Source: Mesorhizobium sp. GbtcB19 (GTDB taxonomy: Bacteria > Pseudomonadota > Alphaproteobacteria > Rhizobiales > Rhizobiaceae). Taken from it: a stretch of 64,000 bases of DNA. The notes beneath the pieces were generated by a model, which saw only the letters and a list, made by a program, of their open reading frames with translations, did not search any database and had not been told where the DNA came from. Where the stretch lies: positions 94,049 through 158,048 of the forward strand of contig NZ_JAGXJY010000015.1 of assembly GCF_019091085.1 (NCBI RefSeq), written 5' to 3'. A program made the position numbers and the translations under genes. Of the stretch, positions 16,938 to 24,813 are shown in pieces (positions within the stretch are counted from its first letter, which is position 1; each line of letters starts with the position of its first letter).

Positions 16938-18286
16938 GCCGCCCTCCCCGTCGCCGGCCGCGCGCGTTCCATCATGCCGCGCAGCTGATCGTTGAAATCC
17001 TGCCCGTCGGGCGCCCAGTCGATGCCGCAGTCATGGCCGGCCAACTGGAAGCGTTTTCGCGCCCGCAGCATCGCGGCTTCCGTGGTGAAGCGGTCGCTGT
17101 CGCCGTCGCCGAGCAGGATGATTCTTTTGTATCCCCGTTCGCTTCGCTCACCGCCTCTTGTGTCGAAATCGTCCGCCGGCACCTGCAGACAGTCGGCATC
17201 CGTCAGGTCCGGCTCATGACCGCCGACCTTGCGGCGGCGCTTGCGGCCCAAGCTGTCGGTCATGGTCAGCGACGGATGCGGGATCTGCTCGGCCGCCTTG
17301 CCGGCGATATTGCCGATGTTCAGTCCGCACCAGAGCGCGGCATGGTTGCCCGGATGCAGCGCATCCCACGACAGCACCGTCTCGATGCCCTCGCCCAAAA
17401 TCAGTGCCGGAGCTGCCGCCAAGGCAACTCCGGCTATCGAAGAAACGGGACTATGAGCATCGGTTACATAGCCGCCTCCTGTGTTGGCGCGCGCGCTGCC
17501 ATCATCTTGGCGTGTGGGACTTACACGCGACGCGCTGGGGTGCTCACTTCCGGACGTCATGCCGAAGTGAGGATTTCGCAAAACAACCTTGCCGCCCTTC
17601 TGGCTGCCCTCGACCTTCTTGGCGTCGAGGATCTCGCCGGTCTCGGGATCGACGATCGCCGCCTTGCCGTTCGGCCGCTTGAGGTCGAGCCAGGTGCGAT
17701 GCACGCCCATGAAATGGCCATCTGGCCCGGTGATCGCGGCAAGCATCGCCGGCCCGGTATGGATGACGCGGAACTCGTTCTCGGCTTTCGAATGATGCCA
17801 GTAAGGCAGGTGCGAGACCTCGCGCAGCGCCTTGATCCGCCATGCGGGGAAAGGGATGGCGCGCAGGCCGAGATAATCGCGCACCCAATGCCCGCCCCGC
17901 TCCGGCTCGATTGGCGCGCCGTCCTGCCAGATCTTCCAGGCCCGGCGCCTGGCCTTCTCGCGCCATTGATTCTTCTCGGCGTCGTCCTGGCTCGGCGCGC
18001 GGCGCCCGGCCGACAACGGCTTTTCGCCGGTCAGGTGCTCGATCGCCTCGCCGAAACTGCAATTGTTGACATGCTGCACCAGCGCGATCGGATCGCCGCC
18101 GGCGCCGGACCAGCGGCAGAGAAAGACGTTCTTGGCGCTATCGACGGAAAAGCGGTCGGTGCCGCCGCAGGCCGGGCACGGCACGCCGCGCTCGTCGACC
18201 TTGACGCCTTGCGCCGCGCCAAGCGCCAGCGCCACGTCGACGATCGACAGGTCGCGCGCCTTGGCGATGGTGGCGGCGGGGATCAT
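16934..18286 (-). CDS. Phage primase with zinc-binding and Toprim domains
   Basis: The 450-residue protein has a CHC2-like zinc module at the N-terminus (CPAC at residues 37-40, DRFSVD, then Cys57 in FLCRWSGAGGD; the expected fourth Cys appears replaced by Ser60) and a Toprim domain with LILGEGIETVLSW (catalytic Glu) and ILLGDGDSD (DxD). It would make RNA primers for phage replication with the separate D5 helicase. Two stretches of unusual sequence, near residues 252-285 and a GGERSERGYK segment before the DxD motif, look like repeat-derived or linker insertions. The stop overlaps the GcrA-like start by 4 bases. Confidence 0.9.
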   Translation of the reverse strand: MIPAATIAKARDLSIVDVALALGAAQGVKVDERGVPCPACGGTDRFSVDSAKNVFLCRWSGAGGDPIALVQHVNNCSFGEAIEHLTGEKPLSAGRRAPSQDDAEKNQWREKARRRAWKIWQDGAPIEPERGGHWVRDYLGLRAIPFPAWRIKALREVSHLPYWHHSKAENEFRVIHTGPAMLAAITGPDGHFMGVHRTWLDLKRPNGKAAIVDPETGEILDAKKVEGSQKGGKVVLRNPHFGMTSGSEHPSASRVSPTRQDDGSARANTGGGYVTDAHSPVSSIAGVALAAAPALILGEGIETVLSWDALHPGNHAALWCGLNIGNIAGKAAEQIPHPSLTMTDSLGRKRRRKVGGHEPDLTDADCLQVPADDFDTRGGERSERGYKRIILLGDGDSDRFTTEAAMLRARKRFQLAGHDCGIDWAPDGQDFNDQLRGMMERARPATGRAA

Positions 18287-18598
18287 CTATTCTGCCTCAC
18301 AGGCCGGGGCGACCAGTGCGCCGACTTCTCGCGCATAGGCCAGATACTTCTCGACCTTGGTCTGCTTTGCTGTGATCGCGGAGCCGCCAAGATCAGGCTT
18401 TGGAATGAGGCCTTCCGCGACCAGCATTCGCATGACCGCGATCAGGTCCGAAAGCTCCTTCGCGATCTCTTGCGCATTGGTGACGCTGCTGCCGGGATAG
18501 CCATCGGCAAGGCCGAAACGCAGCGCCTTCATGCAATTCTTGCCGACCTCGTCGCATTCCTCGGCAAGACAGGCGAGCAGATGTTCGGGGCGATTCAC
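18287..18598 (-). CDS. MazG-like nucleotide pyrophosphohydrolase-type protein
   Basis: The 103-residue all-helical protein has LAEECDEVGKNCMKALRFG (residues 11-29) and KELSDLIAVMRML (about 47-59), resembling the metal-binding ExxE...ExxD pattern of the MazG/dUTPase-like superfamily. Such phage proteins hydrolyse NTPs or lower (p)ppGpp signals, but the family is broad and activity here is inferred. It abuts the primase start and overlaps the upstream regulator stop by 4 bases. Confidence 0.65.
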   Translation of the reverse strand: MNRPEHLLACLAEECDEVGKNCMKALRFGLADGYPGSSVTNAQEIAKELSDLIAVMRMLVAEGLIPKPDLGGSAITAKQTKVEKYLAYAREVGALVAPACEAE

Positions 18599-19089
18599 TT
18601 CGTCCCTCCAACGACCGACAGCCCTGCCCCGCCGCGCGCGGCGGCGGTGGCGCTGCGCAATTCGGCGGCGGCCTTTTCGAGGTCGGCGGCGGCGCGGTCC
18701 ATGCCGGCGATCTCGGCCGGCGTCAGCCGCCCGTCGGCGAAGGCCATGGCGCCCTTTGCCATCAGTTCGCCGGCGCGCACCACGACCTCGGCATGCGCCG
18801 CCATGATGCTGGCATTGGCCGCTTCGAACGTGTCGGCGTCGGCCAGCCGGCGGCCGTTGAGCTCGGCCATCACCGCGGTGACCAGCGGCACCTTGCAGTC
18901 AGCCTCAAGCTGCAGCACCGCCGCCAGCGGCATCAGGTCGGGATAGCCGTCATTGTTCCAGCGGCCGACCTCCGACTTCGATTCCGAGCATTTCTCGCCG
19001 GAACGCACGATGCCGCCGCAGCGCTCGATCAGGTCGCGCTGCGCCGCCTTCAGGCGATAGAACCAGGCGCTGGGGATGGTTTCAGGCAT
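18595..19089 (-). CDS. Putative phage regulatory protein (CP76/CII-like)
   Basis: The 164-residue product has a region (SESKSEVGRWNNDGYPDLMPLAAVLQLE read as two parts, residues 36-63) that resembles the DNA-contact and 'PD.MPL...L.LE' segment of phage CII-like/CP76 regulators, followed by an Ala-rich helical C-terminus. It is the second gene of the leftward operon, after the HTH gene, which suits an early regulator. An AGGGAA ribosome site precedes the ATG at 19,089. Family call is moderate. Confidence 0.6.
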   Translation of the reverse strand: MPETIPSAWFYRLKAAQRDLIERCGGIVRSGEKCSESKSEVGRWNNDGYPDLMPLAAVLQLEADCKVPLVTAVMAELNGRRLADADTFEAANASIMAAHAEVVVRAGELMAKGAMAFADGRLTPAEIAGMDRAAADLEKAAAELRSATAAARGGAGLSVVGGTK

Positions 19090-19206
19090 GGCGAATTCCC
19101 TGCCGGAGAAAACCCGGCGCTTATTCCCGTAGTGGGAAGGCTTCTGCGGTGGTGATGTCGGCGGCAGTCGAAACCGCCTACGGAGGCATCTGTGCCCTTA
19201 CGTTTC

Positions 19207-19578
19207 TCACTTCGCCGTCTCCTGGATCGTCTGAAATTGAAGGCCGGTCCCGGCTTGAGAGGAGCGAACGGGACCGGCCCCGGCGCCGCGGGCATTGGGG
19301 CGGGGCAGAGCGGCGTCGAAATCGTCAATGTCGCTGGCAGCGGCCCGCTCCGGCTGCGCCCCCGCGACCGGTTCAGCAGGCACCGCCGCATCGGCGGCGG
19401 GCAATGAAGTCCTGTCGCGCAGCTGCCGCAGCAGGATCAGCGCCGGCCCCTTGGTCGGCGGCTCGCTCTCCCACTTCGAGACGGTCGAGCGGTCGGTGTC
19501 GCAGTAGTCAGCGAGCTGCTGCTGCGTCCACTCAAGCGCGCCACGAAGCGCCGCCACGTCGATGCGATCATCGTTCAT
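19207..19578 (-). CDS. XRE-family HTH regulator (Cro-like position)
   Basis: The 123-residue protein has a clear helix-turn-helix: LEWTQQQLADYCDTDRSTVSKWE across residues 15-37. The C-terminus is Pro/Ala-rich and probably disordered. It is divergent from the repressor at 19,652 across a 73-bp gap containing palindromic operators, the position of Cro in lambdoid phages. It would start the leftward replication operon. Confidence 0.85.
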   Translation of the reverse strand: MNDDRIDVAALRGALEWTQQQLADYCDTDRSTVSKWESEPPTKGPALILLRQLRDRTSLPAADAAVPAEPVAGAQPERAAASDIDDFDAALPRPNARGAGAGPVRSSQAGTGLQFQTIQETAK

Positions 19579-19586
19579 GGCCTAAG

Positions 19587-19648
19587 TGTGAGAAAGTCAC
19601 ATCGATCTGTCAAGTAGAAACTCACATCAATAATGTGAATAAGTCACG
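19587..19648. promoter_or_regulatory. Divergent operator region, TGTGA-N5-TCACA
   Basis: The 73-bp gap between the divergent HTH genes holds TGTGAGAAAGTCACA (19,587-19,601) and TGTGAATAAGTCACG (19,634-19,648), with a third imperfect site ending in TCACA at about 19,612-19,626. The same 15-bp palindrome appears twice near 20.8 kb, so it is very likely the prophage repressor's operator. Confidence 0.82.
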
Positions 19649-19651
19649 CCC

Positions 19652-20026
19652 ATGACGGATATCAGTCGAATTGATGAGCAGGCGGCCCGGCTAAGGCAGG
19701 CGCGCGAGATGCGCGGCTTCGCCACGGCGAAGGCGGCGGCCGAGCGTTTCGGCTTCAACTACAACACCTATTCGCAGCACGAGCGCGGCCATGTCGGCAT
19801 CACGCGCGCGGCCAAGGACTATGCCCGTGCCTACAAGGTCAGGGAGGCCTGGCTGCTCACGGGCGAAGGTGAGCCAGACGATATCGGCCCCGACGCGCTG
19901 CGCGCTGCCTTCCTGCGTGTATCGGAAGCCGATCAGGACGTGCAGTCCAGTGTGATCGCCTATATCAACTTCGTCCTTCGGCCTTTGGAGAAATCCGGCG
20001 CGACCGCGACCAAGCCGACTTCGTGA
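19652..20026 (+). CDS. CI-like prophage repressor, short form
   Basis: The 124-residue protein has an N-terminal HTH (ATAKAAAERFGFNYNTYSQHE, about residues 24-44) followed by a short alpha-helical region. There is no S24 peptidase domain, so it would not be cleaved by RecA-type induction; such short repressors are usually controlled otherwise. It is divergent from the Cro-like gene and both flank the TGTGA-N5-TCACA operators. Its 3' end overlaps the opposite-strand small gene at 19,960-20,217. Confidence 0.85.
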   Translation: MTDISRIDEQAARLRQAREMRGFATAKAAAERFGFNYNTYSQHERGHVGITRAAKDYARAYKVREAWLLTGEGEPDDIGPDALRAAFLRVSEADQDVQSSVIAYINFVLRPLEKSGATATKPTS

Positions 20027-20217
20027 TCGACAGTCACCATCCATGAACCGCCATGCAGGGCCTGCATCGATGCTGCAAGCGCCTCGGCATTCCGGCTGAT
20101 CTCCTCATACAAATCACGGCCCGGCCTCGCCGCCGCCGGCGCCATGGCCGCTCCCAAAAGCCCGGAAACCACCAGGCGCCTGCTTACAGATCCCGCTGTC
20201 GGCACTCTCGCTCCCAA
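19960..20217 (-). CDS. Small exported protein, unknown function
   Basis: The frame encodes up to 85 residues with a Tat- or Sec-like leader (SRRLVVSGLLGAAMAP) and a compact C-terminus containing 'LHGGSWMVTVDHEVGLVAV'. The start is uncertain: TTG at 20,217 or GTG at 20,205; no ATG precedes the leader. It overlaps the repressor's last 67 bp on the opposite strand, a convergent overlap. Similar short 'GGSW.V.IDHE' proteins occur near repressors in rhizobial prophages (recalled). Possibly a lysogenic conversion gene. Confidence 0.5.
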   Translation of the reverse strand: MGARVPTAGSVSRRLVVSGLLGAAMAPAAARPGRDLYEEISRNAEALAASMQALHGGSWMVTVDHEVGLVAVAPDFSKGRRTKLI

Positions 20218-20502
20218 TCCCCGCTATTTGATTTACCGTGAACAATATGGGAACACTTTCCCGCATTGCCGTCAATACGCTTTGTATGATCAGTTGTTGT
20301 TTTTTGTACGAAACGTACGACACGTTAGCTGGTCCTCACCGCGCTTAACATGCGGTCTACAACCGTTGGCCTTTGATTAACAGAATACGTCAGACTGTAA
20401 CAGACTGTCATGATTTCCTGTGGACCATAGTACCAGACCGCACCGATTTAAGCTGATAGTGGAACCATTTCGGCGCAAGCCACCTTCGGCCATAAAGTGG
20501 GC

Positions 20503-20769
20503 ATGTCACAGTCTGACCCGCCCAGCTTCCACCTGCGCCTGCCCGCGAGGCTGAAGGCCGACCTGCAGGCCGCGCGCGGCGCCAACAGCCTGAATGGCGA
20601 GATCGTCGAGCGGCTGGAACGCAGCTTCGACCCCGATCCGTCGCTGCGCCTGGCCGAGATCATGCGTCCGTTCCTGGTCGAGCTCAGCGAGGAAGACCAG
20701 GCAAAGCTGCTCGACCTGGCATCGGGCTTCGTCGGCATCCTGATGAAACGCAACCGGAAATCCCGCTAG
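20503..20769 (+). CDS. Arc-like ribbon-helix-helix DNA-binding protein
   Basis: The 88-residue protein has FHLRLPARLKADLQ (a beta strand and helix) followed by GANSLNGEIVERLERSF, the Arc/MetJ-type fold (residues about 9-42), then a helical C-terminus. The ATG at 20,503 is preferred over an in-frame GTG two codons earlier. It stands alone, with 285 bp before it and 118 bp after it, and has no toxin partner next to it, so it is more likely a phage transcription regulator than an antitoxin. Confidence 0.82.
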   Translation: MSQSDPPSFHLRLPARLKADLQAARGANSLNGEIVERLERSFDPDPSLRLAEIMRPFLVELSEEDQAKLLDLASGFVGILMKRNRKSR

Positions 20770-20804
20770 TTGAATTAGCGATTCGAGATGCGATCGCCTG
20801 CAAG

Positions 20805-20853
20805 TGTGACTTATTCACATTTCCTCTTGACACTCAAATGTGAATAACTCACA
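20805..20853 (+). promoter_or_regulatory. Operators and probable promoter of rightward early operon
   Basis: TGTGACTTATTCACA (20,805-20,819) and TGTGAATAACTCACA (20,839-20,853) are perfect TGTGA-N5-TCACA palindromes identical in form to those beside the repressor. A TTGACA -35-like box (20,827-20,832) lies between them, so repressor bound at the second site would cover the promoter. They precede the rightward operon starting at 20,888. Confidence 0.8.
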
Positions 20854-20887
20854 CTTCGCACCATCTTAACCGATGGAGGCTTTGGCC

Positions 20888-21049
20888 ATGGGCTCGCCCT
20901 GCGAACCGCTCACCCCGCGACAGGAACTTATTTCCGAGCTCGAAAGCTACGGCTTCGACGTCGATCACGGCGCGCCCGAAAACTGGCGCGACGTCATGTC
21001 GGATGACGACATGCGCATCACCATCAATCGCCTGAACAACGAGGCCTGA
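20888..21049 (+). CDS. Small phage protein (53 aa), first gene of rightward operon
   Basis: The frame MGSPCEPLTPRQELISELE... has a good GGAGG 8 bases before ATG 20,888; an earlier in-frame ATG at 20,873 lacks one. It is an acidic, mainly helical 53-residue protein with no recognised domain. It follows the operator pair and is separated from the next gene by one base. Confidence 0.6.
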   Translation: MGSPCEPLTPRQELISELESYGFDVDHGAPENWRDVMSDDDMRITINRLNNEA

Positions 21050-21050
21050 G

Positions 21051-21665
21051 ATGGACCAGCGCAATTTCCACTCCGAAACCGCCTCGCCGATCCCCGCGAG
21101 CCTCGCTGGCAAGCCCGGCCAGCGCTTTTCGCAGGCGCGTCGCATCCGGCATCCCGAGGCGGGCAGTCCCGAGCTTTACGACGGCTCGCCGCGCAATCCC
21201 CGCGCGGTCGAACTGGCCGATGCCATCCGCGAGATCGCCGGCTGCGGCGTCGGGCCGAACGAGAAGGACCTTTCGGTCCTCGGCTTTTCCGTCGGCGAGA
21301 TCATCGCGCTCTTGCCCGAGGCCAAGCTGATCCTTGCCGAAAGCTTCGTGCGCGAGATCGCGCCGAGCGGCGACCGCCTGCAGCAAATCATCGAGAAGGC
21401 GCTGGCTTCTGCCGCGCACATCATGCCGAAGACCGGCGGCCTCGACGAGGTTTCGGAGCAGGCGGCGGCCGTCGAATGGCAGCGCTATTGCCAGGCCCGC
21501 GCCGCCTTCAAGCTCGACCCGTGGTTCTCGCAGTCGGAGCGCTGCCTCCACCTGCTGCAGGTCTTCCTGCGCAAGCTGCCGCTGCTGCCGCGCGAAGCCA
21601 ACCGCGTCACCTACGCTCTCGCCGCCGCGCAGAAGGCCGACATTTCCCGAGGCCACTACGCATGA
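21051..21665 (+). CDS. Phage protein of unknown function (204 aa)
   Basis: A 204-residue protein without a domain I can name. The central part (LSVLGFSVGEIIALLPEAK, about residues 77-95) could be a short helix-turn-helix, and the second half is helical with several Arg and Leu residues. It is packed between neighbours (one base after the previous stop; its stop overlaps the next start as ATGA), so it is clearly translated in the operon. Function unknown. Confidence 0.65.
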   Translation: MDQRNFHSETASPIPASLAGKPGQRFSQARRIRHPEAGSPELYDGSPRNPRAVELADAIREIAGCGVGPNEKDLSVLGFSVGEIIALLPEAKLILAESFVREIAPSGDRLQQIIEKALASAAHIMPKTGGLDEVSEQAAAVEWQRYCQARAAFKLDPWFSQSERCLHLLQVFLRKLPLLPREANRVTYALAAAQKADISRGHYA

Positions 21666-21877
21666 GCACGGTAGCGGAGGGGGCAGGCCTCAAAATCATT
21701 GGCACCGACAATTTCGGTCGAGACCACGTCGCCGACTTCCTGGTCGCCGACAACGTGCGCAACGACTACGTCGGCAAGATCATGGTCGACGCCCTAAACG
21801 CTTCGTCGAGCATGACGTTCTTCCAGCTGGTGCCGGCGGACTATGAACTAAGCAAGGGCATGGAGGCGCTGGTATGA
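21662..21877 (+). CDS. Small phage protein (71 aa)
   Basis: MSTVAEGAGLKIIGTDNFGRD begins a 71-residue acidic protein. It overlaps both neighbours by 4 bases, typical of translational coupling. No domain recognised. Confidence 0.6.
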   Translation: MSTVAEGAGLKIIGTDNFGRDHVADFLVADNVRNDYVGKIMVDALNASSSMTFFQLVPADYELSKGMEALV

Positions 21878-22503
21878 CCGAACTCTGGAAACAGACCATC
21901 ACCGGCCGCGCCTTCCCGCTCACCGGCTTTTCCGCCGTCGACGTCGATCTGTTCAACGACGTCGCCGAGGGCCTGGCGCGCATCTGCCGCTTTGGCGGCC
22001 ATGTGCCGGGCAATCCCTATTCGGTGGCGCAGCATTGCGTGGTCGGCGCCGACGCGGCGATCGAGGAGACCGGCGACGCCAACCTTGCAGCCTATTTCCT
22101 GCTGCATGACGCGCACGAGACCATAGTCGACGACATCACGACGCCGGTGGCGAAGTGGTTCGCGCGCATCGCCGACGAGCTCTATGGCGGCACGGCGAGC
22201 GGCATGGTCGAGACGGTGATCGCCACCGCCAAGGCCCGGCTCGACGCCGCCATCTGGCGCGCCGCCGGCCTGCCGCCGCCCGGCAAGACCTATCGGGCGC
22301 AGATAGCCGAGCTCGACATGCGCATGCTGGCGACCGAGCAGCGCCAGCTGTTGATGCCGCCACCGAAAAGCTGGGGCAAGCAGATCGACGCCGCGCGTCC
22401 GATCCGCATGCGCGGCGGGCTCACCGCTTGGCCGGTCGCCAAGGCCGCCGACGCCTATCGCGAGCGCCTCGCCCAGCTCTGCCCGAATGCGAGGAGGGTG
22501 TGA
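21874..22503 (+). CDS. HD-domain phosphohydrolase
   Basis: The 209-residue protein has the HD signature: NPYSVAQHCVVGAD (first His, about residue 54) and LLHDAHETIVDDI (HD at about 77-78), with a later acidic residue in AELDMRMLA. This is the YfbR-like group of metal-dependent phosphohydrolases that act on 5'-nucleotides. In a phage operon it would adjust dNTP pools or degrade a host nucleotide signal. Overlaps the next start by one base. Confidence 0.88.
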   Translation: MTELWKQTITGRAFPLTGFSAVDVDLFNDVAEGLARICRFGGHVPGNPYSVAQHCVVGADAAIEETGDANLAAYFLLHDAHETIVDDITTPVAKWFARIADELYGGTASGMVETVIATAKARLDAAIWRAAGLPPPGKTYRAQIAELDMRMLATEQRQLLMPPPKSWGKQIDAARPIRMRGGLTAWPVAKAADAYRERLAQLCPNARRV

Positions 22504-22943
22504 TGCTGTCACGAAACGAAGCCAACGCTATGATGACGGCCTTGAGCCGCGACATCGCCAAGCTCGACGCCGAGCTGTTCGAGCGGCTGGTCAGATCCAG
22601 CAAGCATTTCGGCTTCCTCGCCGACGAGATCGTCGACAAGGCCATCCAAGACGGCACCGTCATTCGCGACGTCGACCGTGCAGCATCAGAACAGGAGATC
22701 TTGGCGAAGCTGGAGGACCTCGAAGAGGATCTCGAAAAGGCGCAGGCCAAGATCGACGAGCTTCGCGACAAGCTTGGCTACCAGGCCGACGGCCTCGACC
22801 GCCTGCAGCAGGCGATCGTCAGGCGCGAGGTCGATGAGGCGATCGACCTGCTGCGCGAGATCTTCCCGAAACATCAATTCCTGTCGGCTGCGGCTGAGCA
22901 CATGCTCGCCGGCATCCATGGCCAAGGATCTCTGGCGCTATGA
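22503..22943 (+). CDS. Coiled-coil phage protein (146 aa)
   Basis: The protein has a strongly charged heptad region (AKLEDLEEDLEKAQAKIDE, about residues 68-86) predicted to form a coiled coil, flanked by helical segments. It overlaps the HD gene and the clamp gene by 1 and 4 bases. Function unknown; it could be an adaptor or structural helper for the clamp encoded next to it. Confidence 0.65.
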   Translation: MLSRNEANAMMTALSRDIAKLDAELFERLVRSSKHFGFLADEIVDKAIQDGTVIRDVDRAASEQEILAKLEDLEEDLEKAQAKIDELRDKLGYQADGLDRLQQAIVRREVDEAIDLLREIFPKHQFLSAAAEHMLAGIHGQGSLAL

Positions 22944-24067
22944 CAGTCAAGTTTTCCGTCGCCGCCTTTGCCGCCGCGGCCAAGGCGATCCGCAACATCC
23001 CCGGCGCCTCGCGCAACATCGAGATCCTCGACCATGCCAGGTTCGAGGCCGGCAAGAAGTCCTTGAGCCTCATCATGTCGGATCTCGACATCGAGGCCTG
23101 CGCGACAATCGCCTGCGAAGGGCCGGCCGCGCTCGCCGCCATCCCGCGCGCGGTGCTTGAATTCTTCATCGCCCGCGACGGCGGCGCCGACGATACCGGC
23201 ACGCTCGAAATCGACGAGCGCCGGGTGATCGCGCGCTGCGGCAAGGGCAAGCTCGACATGCCGATCCTGCCCGGCTCCGACTTTTTCCTGATCGGCGCCG
23301 GCAAGCCGGACTGGTCGCTGACCATCCGCGCCAACGAGCTGGTCGAGCTGCTCACCGCCACCGAGAAGGCGATGGACGAGAAGCGTCCCTTCATCCAGGG
23401 CGTGCTGCTGCACCTGCTCGACGCAGAGCTGCGCGCCACCGGCACCGACGGTCACCGCGTCCATGTGCAGGGCGTCGACGCGCCGGAGCTGACCGGCGGC
23501 TTCGGCGACGGTCCCTGGCAGGGCGTCACCATCCCCGACCGCACAGTCAAGGAGCTGATCCGCATCTTCGACGGCGACGAAAGCGAGATCGCCATCTCGG
23601 GCACGCATGGCACGATCACGGTCGAGGCGGAGAAGATCCGCGTCACCTCGAAACTGATCGCCGAGCAATATCCCGACTATGTCCGCCTGATGCTGCCGGC
23701 CGGGCCGTTCAGGCTCACCGTCGGCGCCAAGGCGCTCGACGCGGCGATCGCCCGGCTCCTGGTGCTGCCGCGCAAGGACGGCAAGGGCCGCGCCGAGGCC
23801 AGCCGGCCGATCCGCATGACGCCCGGCAAGGACGGGCTGAAGCTGGAGATCAAGGGCAACGACAGCGACGCCGAGGATTTCGTCGACTGCGAAGTGGAGG
23901 GCGACGGCCAGCCGATCGTCATCAACCAGCGCTATCTGCGCGATGCGCTGGCCGCCGCTGGCGGCAACAAGGTCACCTTCGCCCCGGTCGAGGGCAACCC
24001 GGTGTCGGTGCGCATGCTGCCCGACAACGGCCGCTCGGCCTTCATGCTCATGCAGATGCATTTCTAG
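22940..24067 (+). CDS. DnaN-like sliding clamp (DNA polymerase III beta)
   Basis: The 375-residue protein has the three-domain length and end of beta clamps: the middle part includes LRATGTDGHRVHV (compare 'ATDGHRL' of DnaN), VTIPDRTVKEL, EKIRVTSKLI.EQYPDY, and the C-terminus GRSAFMLMQMHF resembles the 'Y.LMPMR' ending. A beta clamp tethers DNA polymerase to DNA. A phage-encoded copy is unusual and there is no phage polymerase in this window, so it may recruit the host polymerase to phage forks or compete with the host clamp. It is followed by a 62-bp gap before the GapR-like gene. Confidence 0.87.
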   Translation: MTVKFSVAAFAAAAKAIRNIPGASRNIEILDHARFEAGKKSLSLIMSDLDIEACATIACEGPAALAAIPRAVLEFFIARDGGADDTGTLEIDERRVIARCGKGKLDMPILPGSDFFLIGAGKPDWSLTIRANELVELLTATEKAMDEKRPFIQGVLLHLLDAELRATGTDGHRVHVQGVDAPELTGGFGDGPWQGVTIPDRTVKELIRIFDGDESEIAISGTHGTITVEAEKIRVTSKLIAEQYPDYVRLMLPAGPFRLTVGAKALDAAIARLLVLPRKDGKGRAEASRPIRMTPGKDGLKLEIKGNDSDAEDFVDCEVEGDGQPIVINQRYLRDALAAAGGNKVTFAPVEGNPVSVRMLPDNGRSAFMLMQMHF

Positions 24068-24129
24068 CGCATGGCCCCGAGCCACAGGCTCGGAAAGGAC
24101 CATGCGCCACTAGAGGACCAGAAGAAGAC

Positions 24130-24384
24130 ATGTCAGACACGGAAACCTCCCAGACCGTCGCCGCCGGCCAGCTGCGCTCGATCGTCGAGCGCATCGAACG
24201 GCTGGAGGAAGAGAAGAAGACGATCAGCGACGACATCGCCGACGTCTATGCCGAGGCCAAGGGCACCGGCTTCGACACCAAGGCAATACGCACCATCGTC
24301 GCCATGCGCCGCAAGGAACCGATGAAGCGCCAGGAGGAGCAATCGATCCTGGAACTCTACATGGCCGCGCTGGGGATGGCGTGA
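24130..24384 (+). CDS. GapR-like nucleoid protein (DUF2312)
   Basis: The 84-residue protein matches GapR almost along its length: AAGQLRSIVERIERLEEEK, YAEAKGTGFDTKAIR, and the C-terminal ILELYMAALGM. GapR in Caulobacter binds AT-rich, overtwisted DNA ahead of forks and supports chromosome replication. Two basic segments and a coiled-coil helix are intact, so it should bind DNA. A phage copy beside the clamp and SSB suggests a role in phage replication or in competing with host GapR. Confidence 0.9.
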   Translation: MSDTETSQTVAAGQLRSIVERIERLEEEKKTISDDIADVYAEAKGTGFDTKAIRTIVAMRRKEPMKRQEEQSILELYMAALGMA

Positions 24385-24593
24385 TGGACGAGGCTGTCGC
24401 CCGCCTGATCTCGGCCGCCAAGGCTCTCGCCGAATCCGTATCGTTCGACGACAGCGGCCGGATGATCGGCGGCAAATGGCACGGCGGCAATGGCGGGCTG
24501 ATCAGCCGCGACACCATCACCAAAGCTGATGCCGTCCGACGGGCCATTGCCGCCCGTCAATCCGAACTGGAAAAGGAAATCCCCAATGGCTAA
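24384..24593 (+). CDS. Small phage protein (69 aa)
   Basis: MDEAVARLISAAKALAESVSF... ATG overlaps the GapR-like stop. The middle has a 'GRMIGGKWHGGNGG' segment. No domain recognised; operon position supports expression. Confidence 0.55.
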   Translation: MDEAVARLISAAKALAESVSFDDSGRMIGGKWHGGNGGLISRDTITKADAVRRAIAARQSELEKEIPNG

Positions 24594-24813
24594 CGTGAAG
24601 TCCTTGGCCGAAGCCGAGAAAGATCTTCTCGCCGCAAAGACCGCTTATGAGGAAGCCGAGAGGAAGGCGAGCTGGGCCAGGTCCGCTGAAACGGACGCGC
24701 TCAACGGTCTAAACGCTGCTCAGAAGGCTTTCGATGCGGTGCTCGCCGAAGTTCGCAAATCGATGCCGGGCGCCAGCGACTGGCGGGCAACCGCTGGCAG
24801 GAGCGTCGCCTGA
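24586..24813 (+). CDS. Small coiled-coil phage protein (75 aa)
   Basis: MANVKSLAEAEKDLLAAKTA opens a 75-residue, Ala/Glu/Lys-rich helical protein. It overlaps the preceding gene by 8 bases and the SSB start by one. Function unknown. Confidence 0.55.
   Translation: MANVKSLAEAEKDLLAAKTAYEEAERKASWARSAETDALNGLNAAQKAFDAVLAEVRKSMPGASDWRATAGRSVA

Noticed and set aside
20503..20769. Toxin-antitoxin antitoxin gene
   Set aside because: The Arc-like protein has no neighbouring toxin; a phage regulator is simpler.
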